Shown: piece by piece, positions 43,770 to 52,254 of the stretch
Numbering within the stretch: position 1 is the first letter of the stretch
How the letters are laid out: each line of letters opens with the position of its first letter
Source: a virus
Direction: 5' to 3' (one strand)
Virus record (IMG/VR): IMGVR_UViG_3300018418_000018
Location: 1-61,606 of that record
DNA: 61,606 nt
The notes under the pieces: model-generated
Told to the model about the DNA's origin: nothing
Databases searched by the model: none
What the model saw: only the letters and a program-made list of their open reading frames with translations
Program-made: the position numbers and the translations under genes

Positions 43770-44506
43770 CAATCGTCAGGAAGAATTTCTAGCAGTTCGT
43801 TTTTAGTCTGAAGTTCGCCGTTATATGTTGTCTCTACGTTGTACGAGTACGAAACGTCATAACTCGATGGCACCTCAGGCATTTCTAAAACTATTTGGCA
43901 CGTTAAGTCACCATTTGGATCGTATGTGTCGTAATCCAGGGTTAATTTGTCGTAATCGATGTAATCTTTCCAAAACACCGCTAGATCAAATGTCTTGCGT
44001 GGATCAGTCTTGCCATTCTTATCAATTAACTGATACACAATTGCTCGACCCTCTCTGCGCAAATCGTTTACGCTACCACCGCTGGGTCGTTCACCAACAT
44101 ACAAAGGAATACGTGCAATCCATCCTTCGGGTCCTTTACCAAAAGAACCGCCATCGTTTTCACGTGCAAGTTTCTTTGCCTGATCTTTTGATCCAGCTGG
44201 TATTTCTTGAATCTCAAATTTTGGATTTGGCTCGTAGATACCTTCAGACACAATTAGTCGATGCTGTCCGAACGTCATATTGCCAATCACCGTCTTCATT
44301 GCATTTGCGTGTAACACAAGATTACGTGCAATCTGTTTTAGATCGGGCGCTCCAAAAAAGCCTTTTGCATACAGCTTTTCAAACTGTGTACGTGAGCCAC
44401 GCGCACCCAGAAACTTTGCGCACGTGATGCCTGGACCTAGTTTAGTCGATGACGTAATCTGACTTTCAAACTCAGGATTATATTGTGGATCAACTAATAT
44501 CTTCAT
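43769..44506 (-). CDS. Conserved baseplate-region protein (245 aa), function unknown
   Basis: The sequence starts MKILVDPQYNPEFESQITSS, then KLGPGITCAKFLGARGSRTQ and FFGAPDLKQIARNLVLHANA. I recognise the pattern from proteins located between gp5 and gp25 in marine T4-like phages, which have no assigned function. It overlaps the preceding spike gene by 1 bp (TAATG), so the two are likely coupled. No signal peptide or catalytic motif is seen. A structural or assembly role in the hub or wedge is inferred from its neighbours only. Confidence 0.6.
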   Translation of the reverse strand: MKILVDPQYNPEFESQITSSTKLGPGITCAKFLGARGSRTQFEKLYAKGFFGAPDLKQIARNLVLHANAMKTVIGNMTFGQHRLIVSEGIYEPNPKFEIQEIPAGSKDQAKKLARENDGGSFGKGPEGWIARIPLYVGERPSGGSVNDLRREGRAIVYQLIDKNGKTDPRKTFDLAVFWKDYIDYDKLTLDYDTYDPNGDLTCQIVLEMPEVPSSYDVSYSYNVETTYNGELQTKNELLEILPDD

Positions 44507-45969
44507 TACTTATTCACTCGGAATCGTTTGCTTCTGTTTTCAGCAGGATTGTTGCCTATCAAGTTAGTACCAAATCGAATCGTGCCCTGCTTCGAAGCAG
44601 ATCGACCAATGTTCTTTGGTATGTTCTTCTTAAAGTCTTTATTGAGTTTACCCTGTGACACAAGATAACTCGTAAACTTACCGTTATTGAAATGTTGCGG
44701 ATCACGCAACTTAGAACGTACTTCAGAGATCGTTGGATCAAAGTTAAATAGTTCTTCATAATCGTCTGACTTGAGAATCTTGTCTTTTAATTTGGGATCT
44801 ACTACTACGTTACGAACACCATAATTGCTCGATGCCAACTGCATTTCTACTACCGCTGGATTAGGAATAGGTGCAGTAGCGGGCAAAGGAATGTACGGCA
44901 TAATCCCCGGCTTGGGCGGCACAGGAATTGGAGGCTTTCCAGCGCCAAGTTTAATCGCTTTCAATGCTGTAGCGGCAGCACCTGCACTCTTTGAAAAACC
45001 AGCTTGTGATGCAAACATTGCATAGTCAGCGTGAAATGCTTCAGTCGCACGACCGACAAGTGAGCCATAAAACGTAGCCAACTGTGTGATGCCTGCAGGA
45101 AAACCACCGTACGTCTTGCCGTAGTGATCAAGCAGAGGTCCACCAATCGTGCCTTTGTGACCAATCATACTTACGTGACGTGCAGTAATGTTTGCTGTAG
45201 AAGATGCGGCTACCCACTCATTTACAGCAGTTGTGATAAGATTTTCTCCTGCTAGTATTTCAGTTGTGCCCTGAGTAAACTGATTGAGATCGCCTCCTGT
45301 AATAAGATTCTGATCACCAAGCACTGTAGACGTAGCCATCTCTACAACCTGTTCGCTTCGTGAACCACGTATTGTGTAGTTCTGATCGCGATTGACTACT
45401 TTTGTGTGTCTTCCTTTGATGTCTTCTTTCTTGTCTCCGGCAACATTGAGATTGTAATTACCAGCAACATCCACATTGAAATCACCGTCGATACGTAGAT
45501 TAACATTACCTTTGTAAACAAGTGTTCCTTCTCCCTCGACGATAGTGGTTGCGTCTCCCTGAGATACTTCTACTCGCTGAGACTTAGATGATATGACAAC
45601 AGAACCGTCAGCCCGCATTTCGATGCCAGCACCGGTACGATGCTTGAACAATACGCGCTCACCACCAGGAGTGTCATCGATTTCGATAACGTGACCAGAT
45701 GGCGTTTCTTGCACTTGATTGTATGGGTATTGTGACGGCTTCTGGTCAGGCACGTCAAGTGCGACTCCAAAGTCTCCACCACCCAAATCGAGATTGTTGA
45801 TTCTTTCGCCCGTTGCGGCTTTGTTTACACTAGTACCGAAAAAGTAATCGCGATTAGGATACTCACCAGACGCATCAGCGAAGCCTTCGTTAGGAACGCC
45901 AACAGTTTCTTCTTGACCTTCGCCAAGTTCATTGATTCTGCCTTGAAGATCGTCTAACTTATTCGTCAT
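44506..45969 (-). CDS. gp5-type beta-helix spike protein (C-terminal part of T4 gp5)
   Basis: Residues ~80-125 (SQYPYNQVQETPSGHVIEID, then DTPGGERVLFKHRTGAGIEM) match the junction that opens the C-terminal spike of T4 gp5. From ~125 to ~240 the protein has the short-period repeats of that triple-stranded beta-helix (VVISSKSQRVEVSQGDATTI, then NLRIDGDFNVDVAGNYNLNV). No lysozyme or OB-fold domain is present: those lie in separate genes (OB-fold at 47917-48786, amidase at 45959-47917). The last ~200 residues include a Pro-rich segment (PPIPVPPKPGIMPYIPLP) and a charged C-terminus of unknown role. The gene overlaps the amidase by 11 bp. It should form the membrane-piercing needle of the baseplate. 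Confidence 0.85.
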   Translation of the reverse strand: MTNKLDDLQGRINELGEGQEETVGVPNEGFADASGEYPNRDYFFGTSVNKAATGERINNLDLGGGDFGVALDVPDQKPSQYPYNQVQETPSGHVIEIDDTPGGERVLFKHRTGAGIEMRADGSVVISSKSQRVEVSQGDATTIVEGEGTLVYKGNVNLRIDGDFNVDVAGNYNLNVAGDKKEDIKGRHTKVVNRDQNYTIRGSRSEQVVEMATSTVLGDQNLITGGDLNQFTQGTTEILAGENLITTAVNEWVAASSTANITARHVSMIGHKGTIGGPLLDHYGKTYGGFPAGITQLATFYGSLVGRATEAFHADYAMFASQAGFSKSAGAAATALKAIKLGAGKPPIPVPPKPGIMPYIPLPATAPIPNPAVVEMQLASSNYGVRNVVVDPKLKDKILKSDDYEELFNFDPTISEVRSKLRDPQHFNNGKFTSYLVSQGKLNKDFKKNIPKNIGRSASKQGTIRFGTNLIGNNPAENRSKRFRVNK

Positions 45970-47917
45970 CGCTTAAAATCTCGTCAACTGTTAGTGGTGC
46001 TTGATTCAGTATGTCAGTAAACTTCGATGTCTTTCCAAAAACGTTTTCAACGTAGTTGATGACTTCAAAGCCAGGATCAACTTCTTCTTCGTCAATCTCG
46101 CTGTGACCAACGATTTGACCACCAGGAAATACTGCATAAAATGCTCGACAAAAATGATCGAATGTGTTAAGCTGGCTACGGGTCAATGACTGCGAAGACA
46201 AAAAGTTTTCTGGGTTTGGTGTACCAGACGGCACATTGATTCCACCCACAAACACAACGCCTATACTTCTTTCGTCATGATTATTCGTTGGCGCATGTTG
46301 ACCCTTAGTGTTGATCGGTCTCGCTCTTTGCAGTGATCCGTCTCGACGAATGACATAGTGGTAGCCAATTCCATCGAGTCCCAACTCCAAGTGGTATTTA
46401 TTTATTTCTTCTGAACCAATATTCTTGTCAGTGTGCGTTTCTGTCCAGTGAACAACTGCCTCAGTAATGTCGCGTTTAGCATAGCGAAGTTCTGCCTGCA
46501 ATTCTTCAATCGAAGAAATGTATGGGAATCTAGGATCATCTTGCCCTTTGTTCCATTCTTTTTCGTAATTACCAATTACATAAGGTTCATTAAACACAGC
46601 GTCCTCAGGAGACACTCTGGTCGAATTTTCTATGGTAGTGTCAATTGTCTTTAAGAATTGGCGGATCGTGTCAACTGGTTTACCTGTCTTATCAAACAAG
46701 AGGCGAACAGCCTTTGAAATTTCGTCAGAACTGCCCTGCGACCAGTTGATAATGTTATTGACTTCTTCTGAACTTAATTTGCCATTTCCAAAATCACGAA
46801 CCTGCTTCTTGACATCTGTAAGTGTTTCTGTACTAATACCTTGAATAACACCTGTCTCAGAACCTTTCGCAACACGTGTCTTCACAAGTGAGCGATATGC
46901 ATCACCCTTTGAAGTATAGTTTGCACGTGAACCCGAAGCTCCTTGTACGGAGTTTAAAACAGCTTCACCATCTTTACCGCCAGTAAGATTTTCGAAGTCA
47001 GACTTAGCGCCTTCTAGATTCTGCTTGATGTTCTTCGCATCAGTAAATGAGTTTGACAGGTCTGCAATAGGATTGGTCTTGTTCTTGAGAATGCCTGTAT
47101 TAAACTCAGAACTGTCTGTGTTGCCTGCCGTAATTCTAGACGATACTTCATTGACGGTGTTGTATATCAATTCGCCAGCACCATCAGAATCAATACTAGT
47201 AATCTTTTGTACCGTAGTGTTTAGATTAGAAATATTTGAAAGAGTATCACCGACAGCCGTTTCTAATTCATCGGTTACACTCGTGATAGCATTACTTGCA
47301 AAATCTTTAATACCTTGTGCAGAAAATGCGCCCATCTTTCCATCTAATAAATCTTTACCTGCATCAAGAATGCCTTGAGGACTACCTTCTACAATCGCTT
47401 TCTGTAGATTACCTGCGTCAACGCCCAAGCCCGTGATCAACTGTAGCACTGCGGCTACTGTGCCTGAAATGCCGCCCTCTGCATCGAGCGATGCTTCGAT
47501 AGGAAATACAATGCCGTTTGAATCTGGTTCGCTGAATGTGACTTCGACCTTAGATGCAAACTTAGAAGCAAGATTAGAAATGGCTTCTTCAACCATTTCA
47601 GTTCCCATGTTCTCAAGGCTTTCAATTCCGTCGTCGAGCAAGCCTTCTACAGTGCCAGCAGGATCGTTCAGTTTATCCTGAAACTTATCAAATTTTGACG
47701 AAAGGCTTTGAATGCCGCCTTCTACTTGTCCAGCAATACTGCCCGCAGTAGTTTCTAAAGAATTTGTGAGATCATTTGCCGCTTGAGTCGCAGTCGATTC
47801 CAACTGTGATGTGTCAATCGATGACGCAGTGTTTGCTACTTCATCCGCTAACTGTTCTTTCGCCGTCTTTGCGGCTTGTTTGACAAGCGTTTGACCCGCT
47901 TCTATTTTAGATACCAT
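45959..47917 (-). CDS. Baseplate-associated N-acetylmuramoyl-L-alanine amidase
   Basis: The 652-aa protein has a C-terminal amidase_2 (PGRP-type) domain from ~residue 480: VVHWTETHTD (His490), GYHYVIRRDGSLQRARPINT, then SIGVVFVGG, and QIVGHSEIDEEEVDPGFEV (His605 and Asp614). His-His-Asp matches the zinc ligands of AmpD-type amidases, which cut the bond between N-acetylmuramic acid and the stem peptide. The first ~470 residues are low-complexity, helical and Gly/Ser/Asn-rich (IASQ/ITAG-like patches), without signal peptide or membrane segment. The gene lies between the gp5 OB-fold and beta-helix genes, so it probably takes the place of T4 lysozyme on the needle for local wall digestion. This is inferred from position and domain. 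Confidence 0.82.
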   Translation of the reverse strand: MVSKIEAGQTLVKQAAKTAKEQLADEVANTASSIDTSQLESTATQAANDLTNSLETTAGSIAGQVEGGIQSLSSKFDKFQDKLNDPAGTVEGLLDDGIESLENMGTEMVEEAISNLASKFASKVEVTFSEPDSNGIVFPIEASLDAEGGISGTVAAVLQLITGLGVDAGNLQKAIVEGSPQGILDAGKDLLDGKMGAFSAQGIKDFASNAITSVTDELETAVGDTLSNISNLNTTVQKITSIDSDGAGELIYNTVNEVSSRITAGNTDSSEFNTGILKNKTNPIADLSNSFTDAKNIKQNLEGAKSDFENLTGGKDGEAVLNSVQGASGSRANYTSKGDAYRSLVKTRVAKGSETGVIQGISTETLTDVKKQVRDFGNGKLSSEEVNNIINWSQGSSDEISKAVRLLFDKTGKPVDTIRQFLKTIDTTIENSTRVSPEDAVFNEPYVIGNYEKEWNKGQDDPRFPYISSIEELQAELRYAKRDITEAVVHWTETHTDKNIGSEEINKYHLELGLDGIGYHYVIRRDGSLQRARPINTKGQHAPTNNHDERSIGVVFVGGINVPSGTPNPENFLSSQSLTRSQLNTFDHFCRAFYAVFPGGQIVGHSEIDEEEVDPGFEVINYVENVFGKTSKFTDILNQAPLTVDEILSDDE

Positions 47918-48786
47918 TATGAAAAGACCTCATCGTACGCTCTCTGTGCGAGCCTATCAGTTTGATTAGTTCCTTTGATATAGTCGCGATTAATAATAGC
48001 ACTCGCATCTTTAATATTTGTGGTCACAATTAATTTGCTGTTTGCGAGATTGAATCTTGTTCTCAGTTCATACAGAACGAATTGTAACTGTAAAGAAAAT
48101 AGTCTCCAGTCTGAGCTAGGAGAAAACTTAACAGCAAAGTTCAATAGATCAGCAAATCGACTACCGACTTCTGTAGTGTTCTTCCATTTTACAATTCCAA
48201 CGGTGGCAGATGTAGTATCGTCATCGTACGTTACAAAAGATGACTTACCCTCAATTGCGCCCGTAATAGCCGCGGCATGTATAATCTCGTAGCCGTTGTC
48301 AATAAAAAACTTCATACACTGTTGACGGCGAAGACCGACACCAACGTCATCTTCACGATCATCTTTTAAAGGTGTTGTGACAACATTCTGAAGTCTTTCT
48401 TGGTTATATTCGAACTTGTCTTCGAACGAAATACTACGACCGCTTTGTATAGCAGTAGGAAATTCAACACGAGGCACAGAACCCAACACTAAAGGAATCT
48501 GCGAAGAGCAACCGTCAAGAAAAACACCAAACACAAATGCGCCAGACGTTAGTTGAGGAATACGACCAATGCCAGATGAGCCGCCTTCGGTTGTCGGTAA
48601 CAAGACTTGTGCCCATGGCAGATCGCGCTCTGGTATTTCGTCTGTGACGGGATTGTGCACTCCGTAGATACGCACTTTCACGCGCCCTTCAAGACCTGCT
48701 GGCGGATGAGAGTTTACTACCGTACCGAAGAACCAGCGATAGTCATCACCGTAATACTCTTTTTGTATGGGTCTTAGTACATTCAT
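47917..48786 (-). CDS. 5: gp5-type OB-fold baseplate hub protein
   Basis: The 289-aa protein begins with a gp5/VgrG-type OB-fold: DDYRWFFGTVVNSHPPAGLE, then GRVKVRIYGVHNPVTDEIPE, DLPWAQVLLPTTEGGSSGIG and SGAFVFGVFLDGCSSQIPLV, which parallels the start of T4 gp5. It lacks both the lysozyme and the beta-helix of T4 gp5. Residues ~160-289 (LRRQQCMKFFIDNGYEIIHA and later helices) are additional and could bind the amidase or the hub. The gene overlaps the hub gene upstream by 4 bp and the amidase gene downstream by 1 bp (TAATG). Expected to sit beneath the hub and hold the needle. Confidence 0.82.
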   Translation of the reverse strand: MNVLRPIQKEYYGDDYRWFFGTVVNSHPPAGLEGRVKVRIYGVHNPVTDEIPERDLPWAQVLLPTTEGGSSGIGRIPQLTSGAFVFGVFLDGCSSQIPLVLGSVPRVEFPTAIQSGRSISFEDKFEYNQERLQNVVTTPLKDDREDDVGVGLRRQQCMKFFIDNGYEIIHAAAITGAIEGKSSFVTYDDDTTSATVGIVKWKNTTEVGSRFADLLNFAVKFSPSSDWRLFSLQLQFVLYELRTRFNLANSKLIVTTNIKDASAIINRDYIKGTNQTDRLAQRAYDEVFS

Positions 48787-50147
48787 AGTTTAAAGTTCCG
48801 AGGCAGATCGCCCAACTTAGTCAGTCGTAATACTGAAGTGTGCTTTTCGCTCACCAACTTATGATTTATAGCCAGTATTAAATAGTCACCAGATTTTCTC
48901 TTGTCGATTTGCTTCAGCGTGTCTTTGTCATCTCCCTCAACGTTTGAGTTGAGGAACAGTATTCGTATCTTTTTGCCGACTGGCACAGTTCCCTGGAAGA
49001 AAAGAGAGCCATTCATTCCAATATCAATGATATTCTTTTTCAGAATCATTCGAATGATCTTGTTCTTCACCTTCAGGCGCGACTCTATGATGGTGTTGTT
49101 GTCATCAAGAATCGAAGTTTCGTCATGATAACTCTTAAACTGATTGTATGTGCCGCTAGAGAATATTTGGTGTATGTGTAACGAGTTGTATTCGTCAGAT
49201 AACTTACCGTTAATTTCTAAAGACGGATCAAAGATGCTCTGTATCGTATCTGGCGAAATGGTCTCTGTAGAATAAAATTCGTCAACGATGTCTCTGATTG
49301 TTACATGGCTGCCTACCACAACGCCTGTGCCTGCGTCGATGTTTGCATAGTACGATCCTATTGCACCATTCTCGTACATGGCTTGCGCGTTCTCAGAACC
49401 AGCTTCACGGAATGACATGATTTCATAATAAGGTCGTAGATTATCATCTGTGTCTGGTGCTGAGTTAATTGCCGCACTGTATCGCAAAGGCAGTTTGTCG
49501 TTAATTACATCCTCTTTTAGCAGACTGTCTAGATCAGACAGAATGAGACGATCAGCATACAAAGATGCGTACAGAAAGATCGGCGAGCCTGTGCGAGTCG
49601 TAGCACGGTCACGAATCCATTGAATCGCTTCTAGTGGACTCATGTAGGGCACTAGTATTTTTCGAATGCCTTGAATTGATCCTTCGAAGAATTGCGGCGT
49701 AACTTCTTTGCCTAACTCATTGTCAGCAATTGTTCCAATAATGTTTTCAAGAGTGTCTGTGTACGATCGGCTAAACTGTTTGATCGAGTCAACGTAGAGA
49801 TGTTCTTCGACCAGATTGATCGAAAGCATCTCTGATCTTTCATTCATCTTTTTCGTATCAACGATCTGAGAGAAGAAGAAATACTTTATGACAATAGGCT
49901 CTTCTGGTTTTTCTGCATCACCTAAAACCAGCTTGAGTCTTTCTGTGCCTTGAATCGACAGAGTGTCTTTTAAGCCAAAGTCATCGATCAAAACAACATG
50001 ACCATCGACATATGGCTTATACAGATTTTCATAAAAATTCAGTTCAAGGATATTACCACGAACGTCAACAACCTTATCTTCGTCTTTGACTGACGAAAGA
50101 ATGATTGACGCTTCTAGTAGACCGAACTGAGATTGATTTTGAGCCAT
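48783..50147 (-). CDS. 27: Baseplate hub protein, gp27-like
   Basis: This 454-aa protein precedes the gp5 OB-fold gene. It begins with LLEASIILSSVKDEDKVVDV and has a pattern of beta-strand pairs (NFYENLYKPYVDGHVVLIDD; YFFFSQIVDTKKMNERSEM; HLYVDSIKQFSRSYTDTLEN) typical of the two tube-like barrels of gp27/VgrG hub proteins. The C-terminal strand-rich end (GDYLILAINHKLVSEKHTSV) fits the family too. In T4, gp27 trimers connect the tail tube to the gp5 needle and bind the baseplate. T4 gp27 is 391 aa. The match is by strand pattern and position, not by an invariant motif, so confidence is moderate. Confidence 0.72.
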   Translation of the reverse strand: MAQNQSQFGLLEASIILSSVKDEDKVVDVRGNILELNFYENLYKPYVDGHVVLIDDFGLKDTLSIQGTERLKLVLGDAEKPEEPIVIKYFFFSQIVDTKKMNERSEMLSINLVEEHLYVDSIKQFSRSYTDTLENIIGTIADNELGKEVTPQFFEGSIQGIRKILVPYMSPLEAIQWIRDRATTRTGSPIFLYASLYADRLILSDLDSLLKEDVINDKLPLRYSAAINSAPDTDDNLRPYYEIMSFREAGSENAQAMYENGAIGSYYANIDAGTGVVVGSHVTIRDIVDEFYSTETISPDTIQSIFDPSLEINGKLSDEYNSLHIHQIFSSGTYNQFKSYHDETSILDDNNTIIESRLKVKNKIIRMILKKNIIDIGMNGSLFFQGTVPVGKKIRILFLNSNVEGDDKDTLKQIDKRKSGDYLILAINHKLVSEKHTSVLRLTKLGDLPRNFKL

Positions 50148-50902
50148 TAAACCCTCTCAAGCAATCGCTTAAATTCGCCCACTACTTTTTCGATGTACTC
50201 TTTTTTAATTACACGAATTTTTCTTGCTTCGGTGTTCTGTTGCTCAAGAAACTCAAGATTGGTAATAGGTATTTTTCCTAGACCTCCTACAGCGGAATCG
50301 GTCTGATAGAAGAAGTCAACCCAATTTTCTGAATCGTCTTCGTAGTGATGAATGCCTTGATACTCATATGCAATACCGCTCAAGGCATATAGATTTGTTC
50401 CGTCAGCATATGTTACGGCGCTTTTACCTGTGATATCACTGTCCGAAGAAATAGTCATTTCGCCTAGATCGACGTTCTTTCGAACAACAACGCCTTGACT
50501 GCCTTGCACTAACACGTCCTGTCCAACAGGATATAATTTTGCAAACGTTCTTGCATCTGCACTATCTCTTTCTTGAAACCCAAGCTTGGCTGTATAGTTC
50601 GGAAAAAGAGTGTTCTGAGCATATTCATAAAGTTGCTTCGTGTCTTTTGGCCAGCCAGTTTCACGAAGTCTTTCATTCATCAAAAAGAATGTCCAATCAT
50701 ACTCACTCTTGCCGTACAATTTATATGACAGCGTGTCTGGTCTATCTCCGTCCCGAATCTCATACTCGATGTATGCGCCTTGATCGTCGCGAATCGTATC
50801 AATCAACTCAACATATTGCGTCAACTTCTGAAAGAGTACGGGCTCTTCTTCATCACCAAATAAGTAGAGTACTTTCGGAAAATTTTCAAAGTAATTCGAC
50901 AT
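50147..50902 (-). CDS. 53: Baseplate wedge protein gp53
   Basis: The 251-aa protein begins MSNYFENFPKVLYLFGDEEE, then GAYIEYEIRDGDRPDTLSYK and LYGKSEYDWTFFLMNERLRE, a pattern highly characteristic of gp53 in marine T4-like phages and shared at lower level by T4 gp53 (196 aa), which has YGNPQLYWVLLMCNDN at the equivalent place. In T4, gp53 fastens wedges together around the hub. The gene is directly upstream of the hub gene (1-bp overlap) and 1 bp after gp48. The C-terminal ~80 residues form a charged helix (EKVVGEFKRLLERV). Assignment is secure. Confidence 0.88.
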   Translation of the reverse strand: MSNYFENFPKVLYLFGDEEEPVLFQKLTQYVELIDTIRDDQGAYIEYEIRDGDRPDTLSYKLYGKSEYDWTFFLMNERLRETGWPKDTKQLYEYAQNTLFPNYTAKLGFQERDSADARTFAKLYPVGQDVLVQGSQGVVVRKNVDLGEMTISSDSDITGKSAVTYADGTNLYALSGIAYEYQGIHHYEDDSENWVDFFYQTDSAVGGLGKIPITNLEFLEQQNTEARKIRVIKKEYIEKVVGEFKRLLERV

Positions 50903-52200
50903 TAGTAACCTTCCCTAACCTTCGCTTTATCGAGCGCAACAATCTCTTGAAACGACAGCGAGATATCGACTTCGATGAATTGACCATCAGTGTGCATACC
51001 AGCCGCAGTAGCATTGAAAGAAGTCTGAATATCTCTCAAGTAACATCTCTGTATTTTAAACGCGGGATTTTCGCCAAATCGATTCTTGATGTCGATCTCA
51101 AACATATTAGGAAATTTGTAGCCAAGAGGCACGCCAGATTCACCAAGCGGAATCTTTTCAGGATATAACTCTTGTCGAAAGAACTTGACGATGTTTTTAA
51201 TTTCTCGGGCTTCCTGTTCGTTGTTCGCAATCATTTTGAAAGCAAAAGCAAAGTTTCGAATGTTGACCTGAGAGAACAGTGTTCTTTGATTAGGCGCAGT
51301 GGCGATACGTGTCGCACTTCGTACAGCGGGCGACATTCCATCGAATGTATTACCCGCAACAGACGTACCCAGAATAGCACCGGGTCCTCGTCCAACAGCG
51401 GCACCGATCGCCGCACCTGTCGCTTCACCCACACCTTTCGCAATCGCTTGCGCGGCAAGGGCAGATGCAGTCGTAAGAAATTGTCCCTGCTGTGTCGCAC
51501 CCGTAAATGGATTCTGCCCTTCTAAAGCACCTTCTAGCGCACCGCCAATCGTGCCTAAGTTCGCAGTCTCGTATTGAGCCGCATCAGAAAATCTTAAGTC
51601 TCGAGGCAAGGGAAGAGTTACTTGACCAACTGTCTCACCACCACCACTATTCTCATATGACATTAAAGATTGTTCTACTTCTTTTTCTGCTTGAGCAATG
51701 TCTTGTTTTGTTTCTGCATCGACTCCTTCGTCAGCCACTGAAGCGGTTGCGCTTTCGTCATTTCTTCCCTGTGCTAATGTTTTTCCAACAGCGGCGGCGC
51801 CCTCACCAACAATACCAGTAGCAAGACCCGCACCAATACTGCCAGCAGTCAAGCCAAGTGGAGTCGCGTTGTATGCCGCACTGCCAATTCCTTTGAGCAG
51901 AGATGAGAATCCGCTACCAATCTTTTCTGCAAGATCAACACCATCAACTTTGATTGCTTTGAAAATAATACGAGCAGGATAGTTTGCAGAGAGAGTTAAC
52001 GGATATCTGTATTTTCTGCTTGCTTCTAAGGCTTCAACTGAGGGATCAGTTGCCTGTTCATTTTCATTATCGGGCAAGGTTTCTTCTGCAAGAACAGTAG
52101 TTTCGCCTGCTGTATTAGGCTCTGCAACGCCAGCCGCTTGACGTATTTGCTCAGGTGTTAGCTTGTCACCTACTTTAACGTTGTAAATATCATCTGCCAT
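50902..52200 (-). CDS. 48: Baseplate tail-tube cap protein gp48
   Basis: The 432-aa product has the gp48 pattern in its C-terminal ~130 residues: NIRNFAFAFKMIANNEQEAR then IKNIVKFFRQELYPEKI, NMFEIDIKNRFGENPAFKIQ and GQFIEVDISLSFQEIVALDK. In T4 gp48 (364 aa), a similar ITMREIITLNRASL end anchors the start of the tail tube on the baseplate. Residues ~85-300 contain a Gly/Ala-rich low-complexity region (GEATGAAIGAAVGRGPGAIL and similar) that T4 lacks and that could be disordered or packed in the tube. A TATAAATA late promoter 38 nt upstream starts the long minus-strand baseplate operon. Confidence 0.8.
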   Translation of the reverse strand: MADDIYNVKVGDKLTPEQIRQAAGVAEPNTAGETTVLAEETLPDNENEQATDPSVEALEASRKYRYPLTLSANYPARIIFKAIKVDGVDLAEKIGSGFSSLLKGIGSAAYNATPLGLTAGSIGAGLATGIVGEGAAAVGKTLAQGRNDESATASVADEGVDAETKQDIAQAEKEVEQSLMSYENSGGGETVGQVTLPLPRDLRFSDAAQYETANLGTIGGALEGALEGQNPFTGATQQGQFLTTASALAAQAIAKGVGEATGAAIGAAVGRGPGAILGTSVAGNTFDGMSPAVRSATRIATAPNQRTLFSQVNIRNFAFAFKMIANNEQEAREIKNIVKFFRQELYPEKIPLGESGVPLGYKFPNMFEIDIKNRFGENPAFKIQRCYLRDIQTSFNATAAGMHTDGQFIEVDISLSFQEIVALDKAKVREGY

Positions 52201-52209
52201 TTAAAACAC

Positions 52210-52217
52210 TCTAAATA
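52210..52217 (+). promoter_or_regulatory. Late-promoter-like TCTAAATA upstream of gp4
   Basis: The plus strand reads TCTAAATA, one mismatch from TATAAATA, 37 nt before the gp4 ATG at 52255. It faces the minus-strand promoter at 52239-52246 in the same 54-bp gap, so transcripts would overlap in their 5' ends. Confidence 0.45.
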
Positions 52218-52238
52218 ATGGGTGAGTTGTTGTTCATC

Positions 52239-52246
52239 TATTTATA
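52239..52246 (-). promoter_or_regulatory. T4-type late promoter upstream of gp48
   Basis: Exact TATAAATA on the minus strand, 38 nt before the ATG at 52200. It is the likely start of the long baseplate operon on the minus strand. Confidence 0.75.
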
Positions 52247-52254
52247 GAGTTTTT

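Noticed and set aside
43825-44427. Open frame on the plus strand (200 codons)
   Set aside because: Lies fully inside the minus-strand conserved 245-aa gene. The protein looks random (many His, Cys, Arg) and lacks a start site with SD.
46385-46405. TATTTATTTATTTC on the plus strand as a late promoter
   Set aside because: Only a partial match (AATAAATA) within the amidase gene and no gene start close by.
50539-51168. Open frame on the plus strand (209 codons)
   Set aside because: Spans the border of gp53 and gp48 on the other strand, with a random-looking composition. Both minus-strand genes are conserved.
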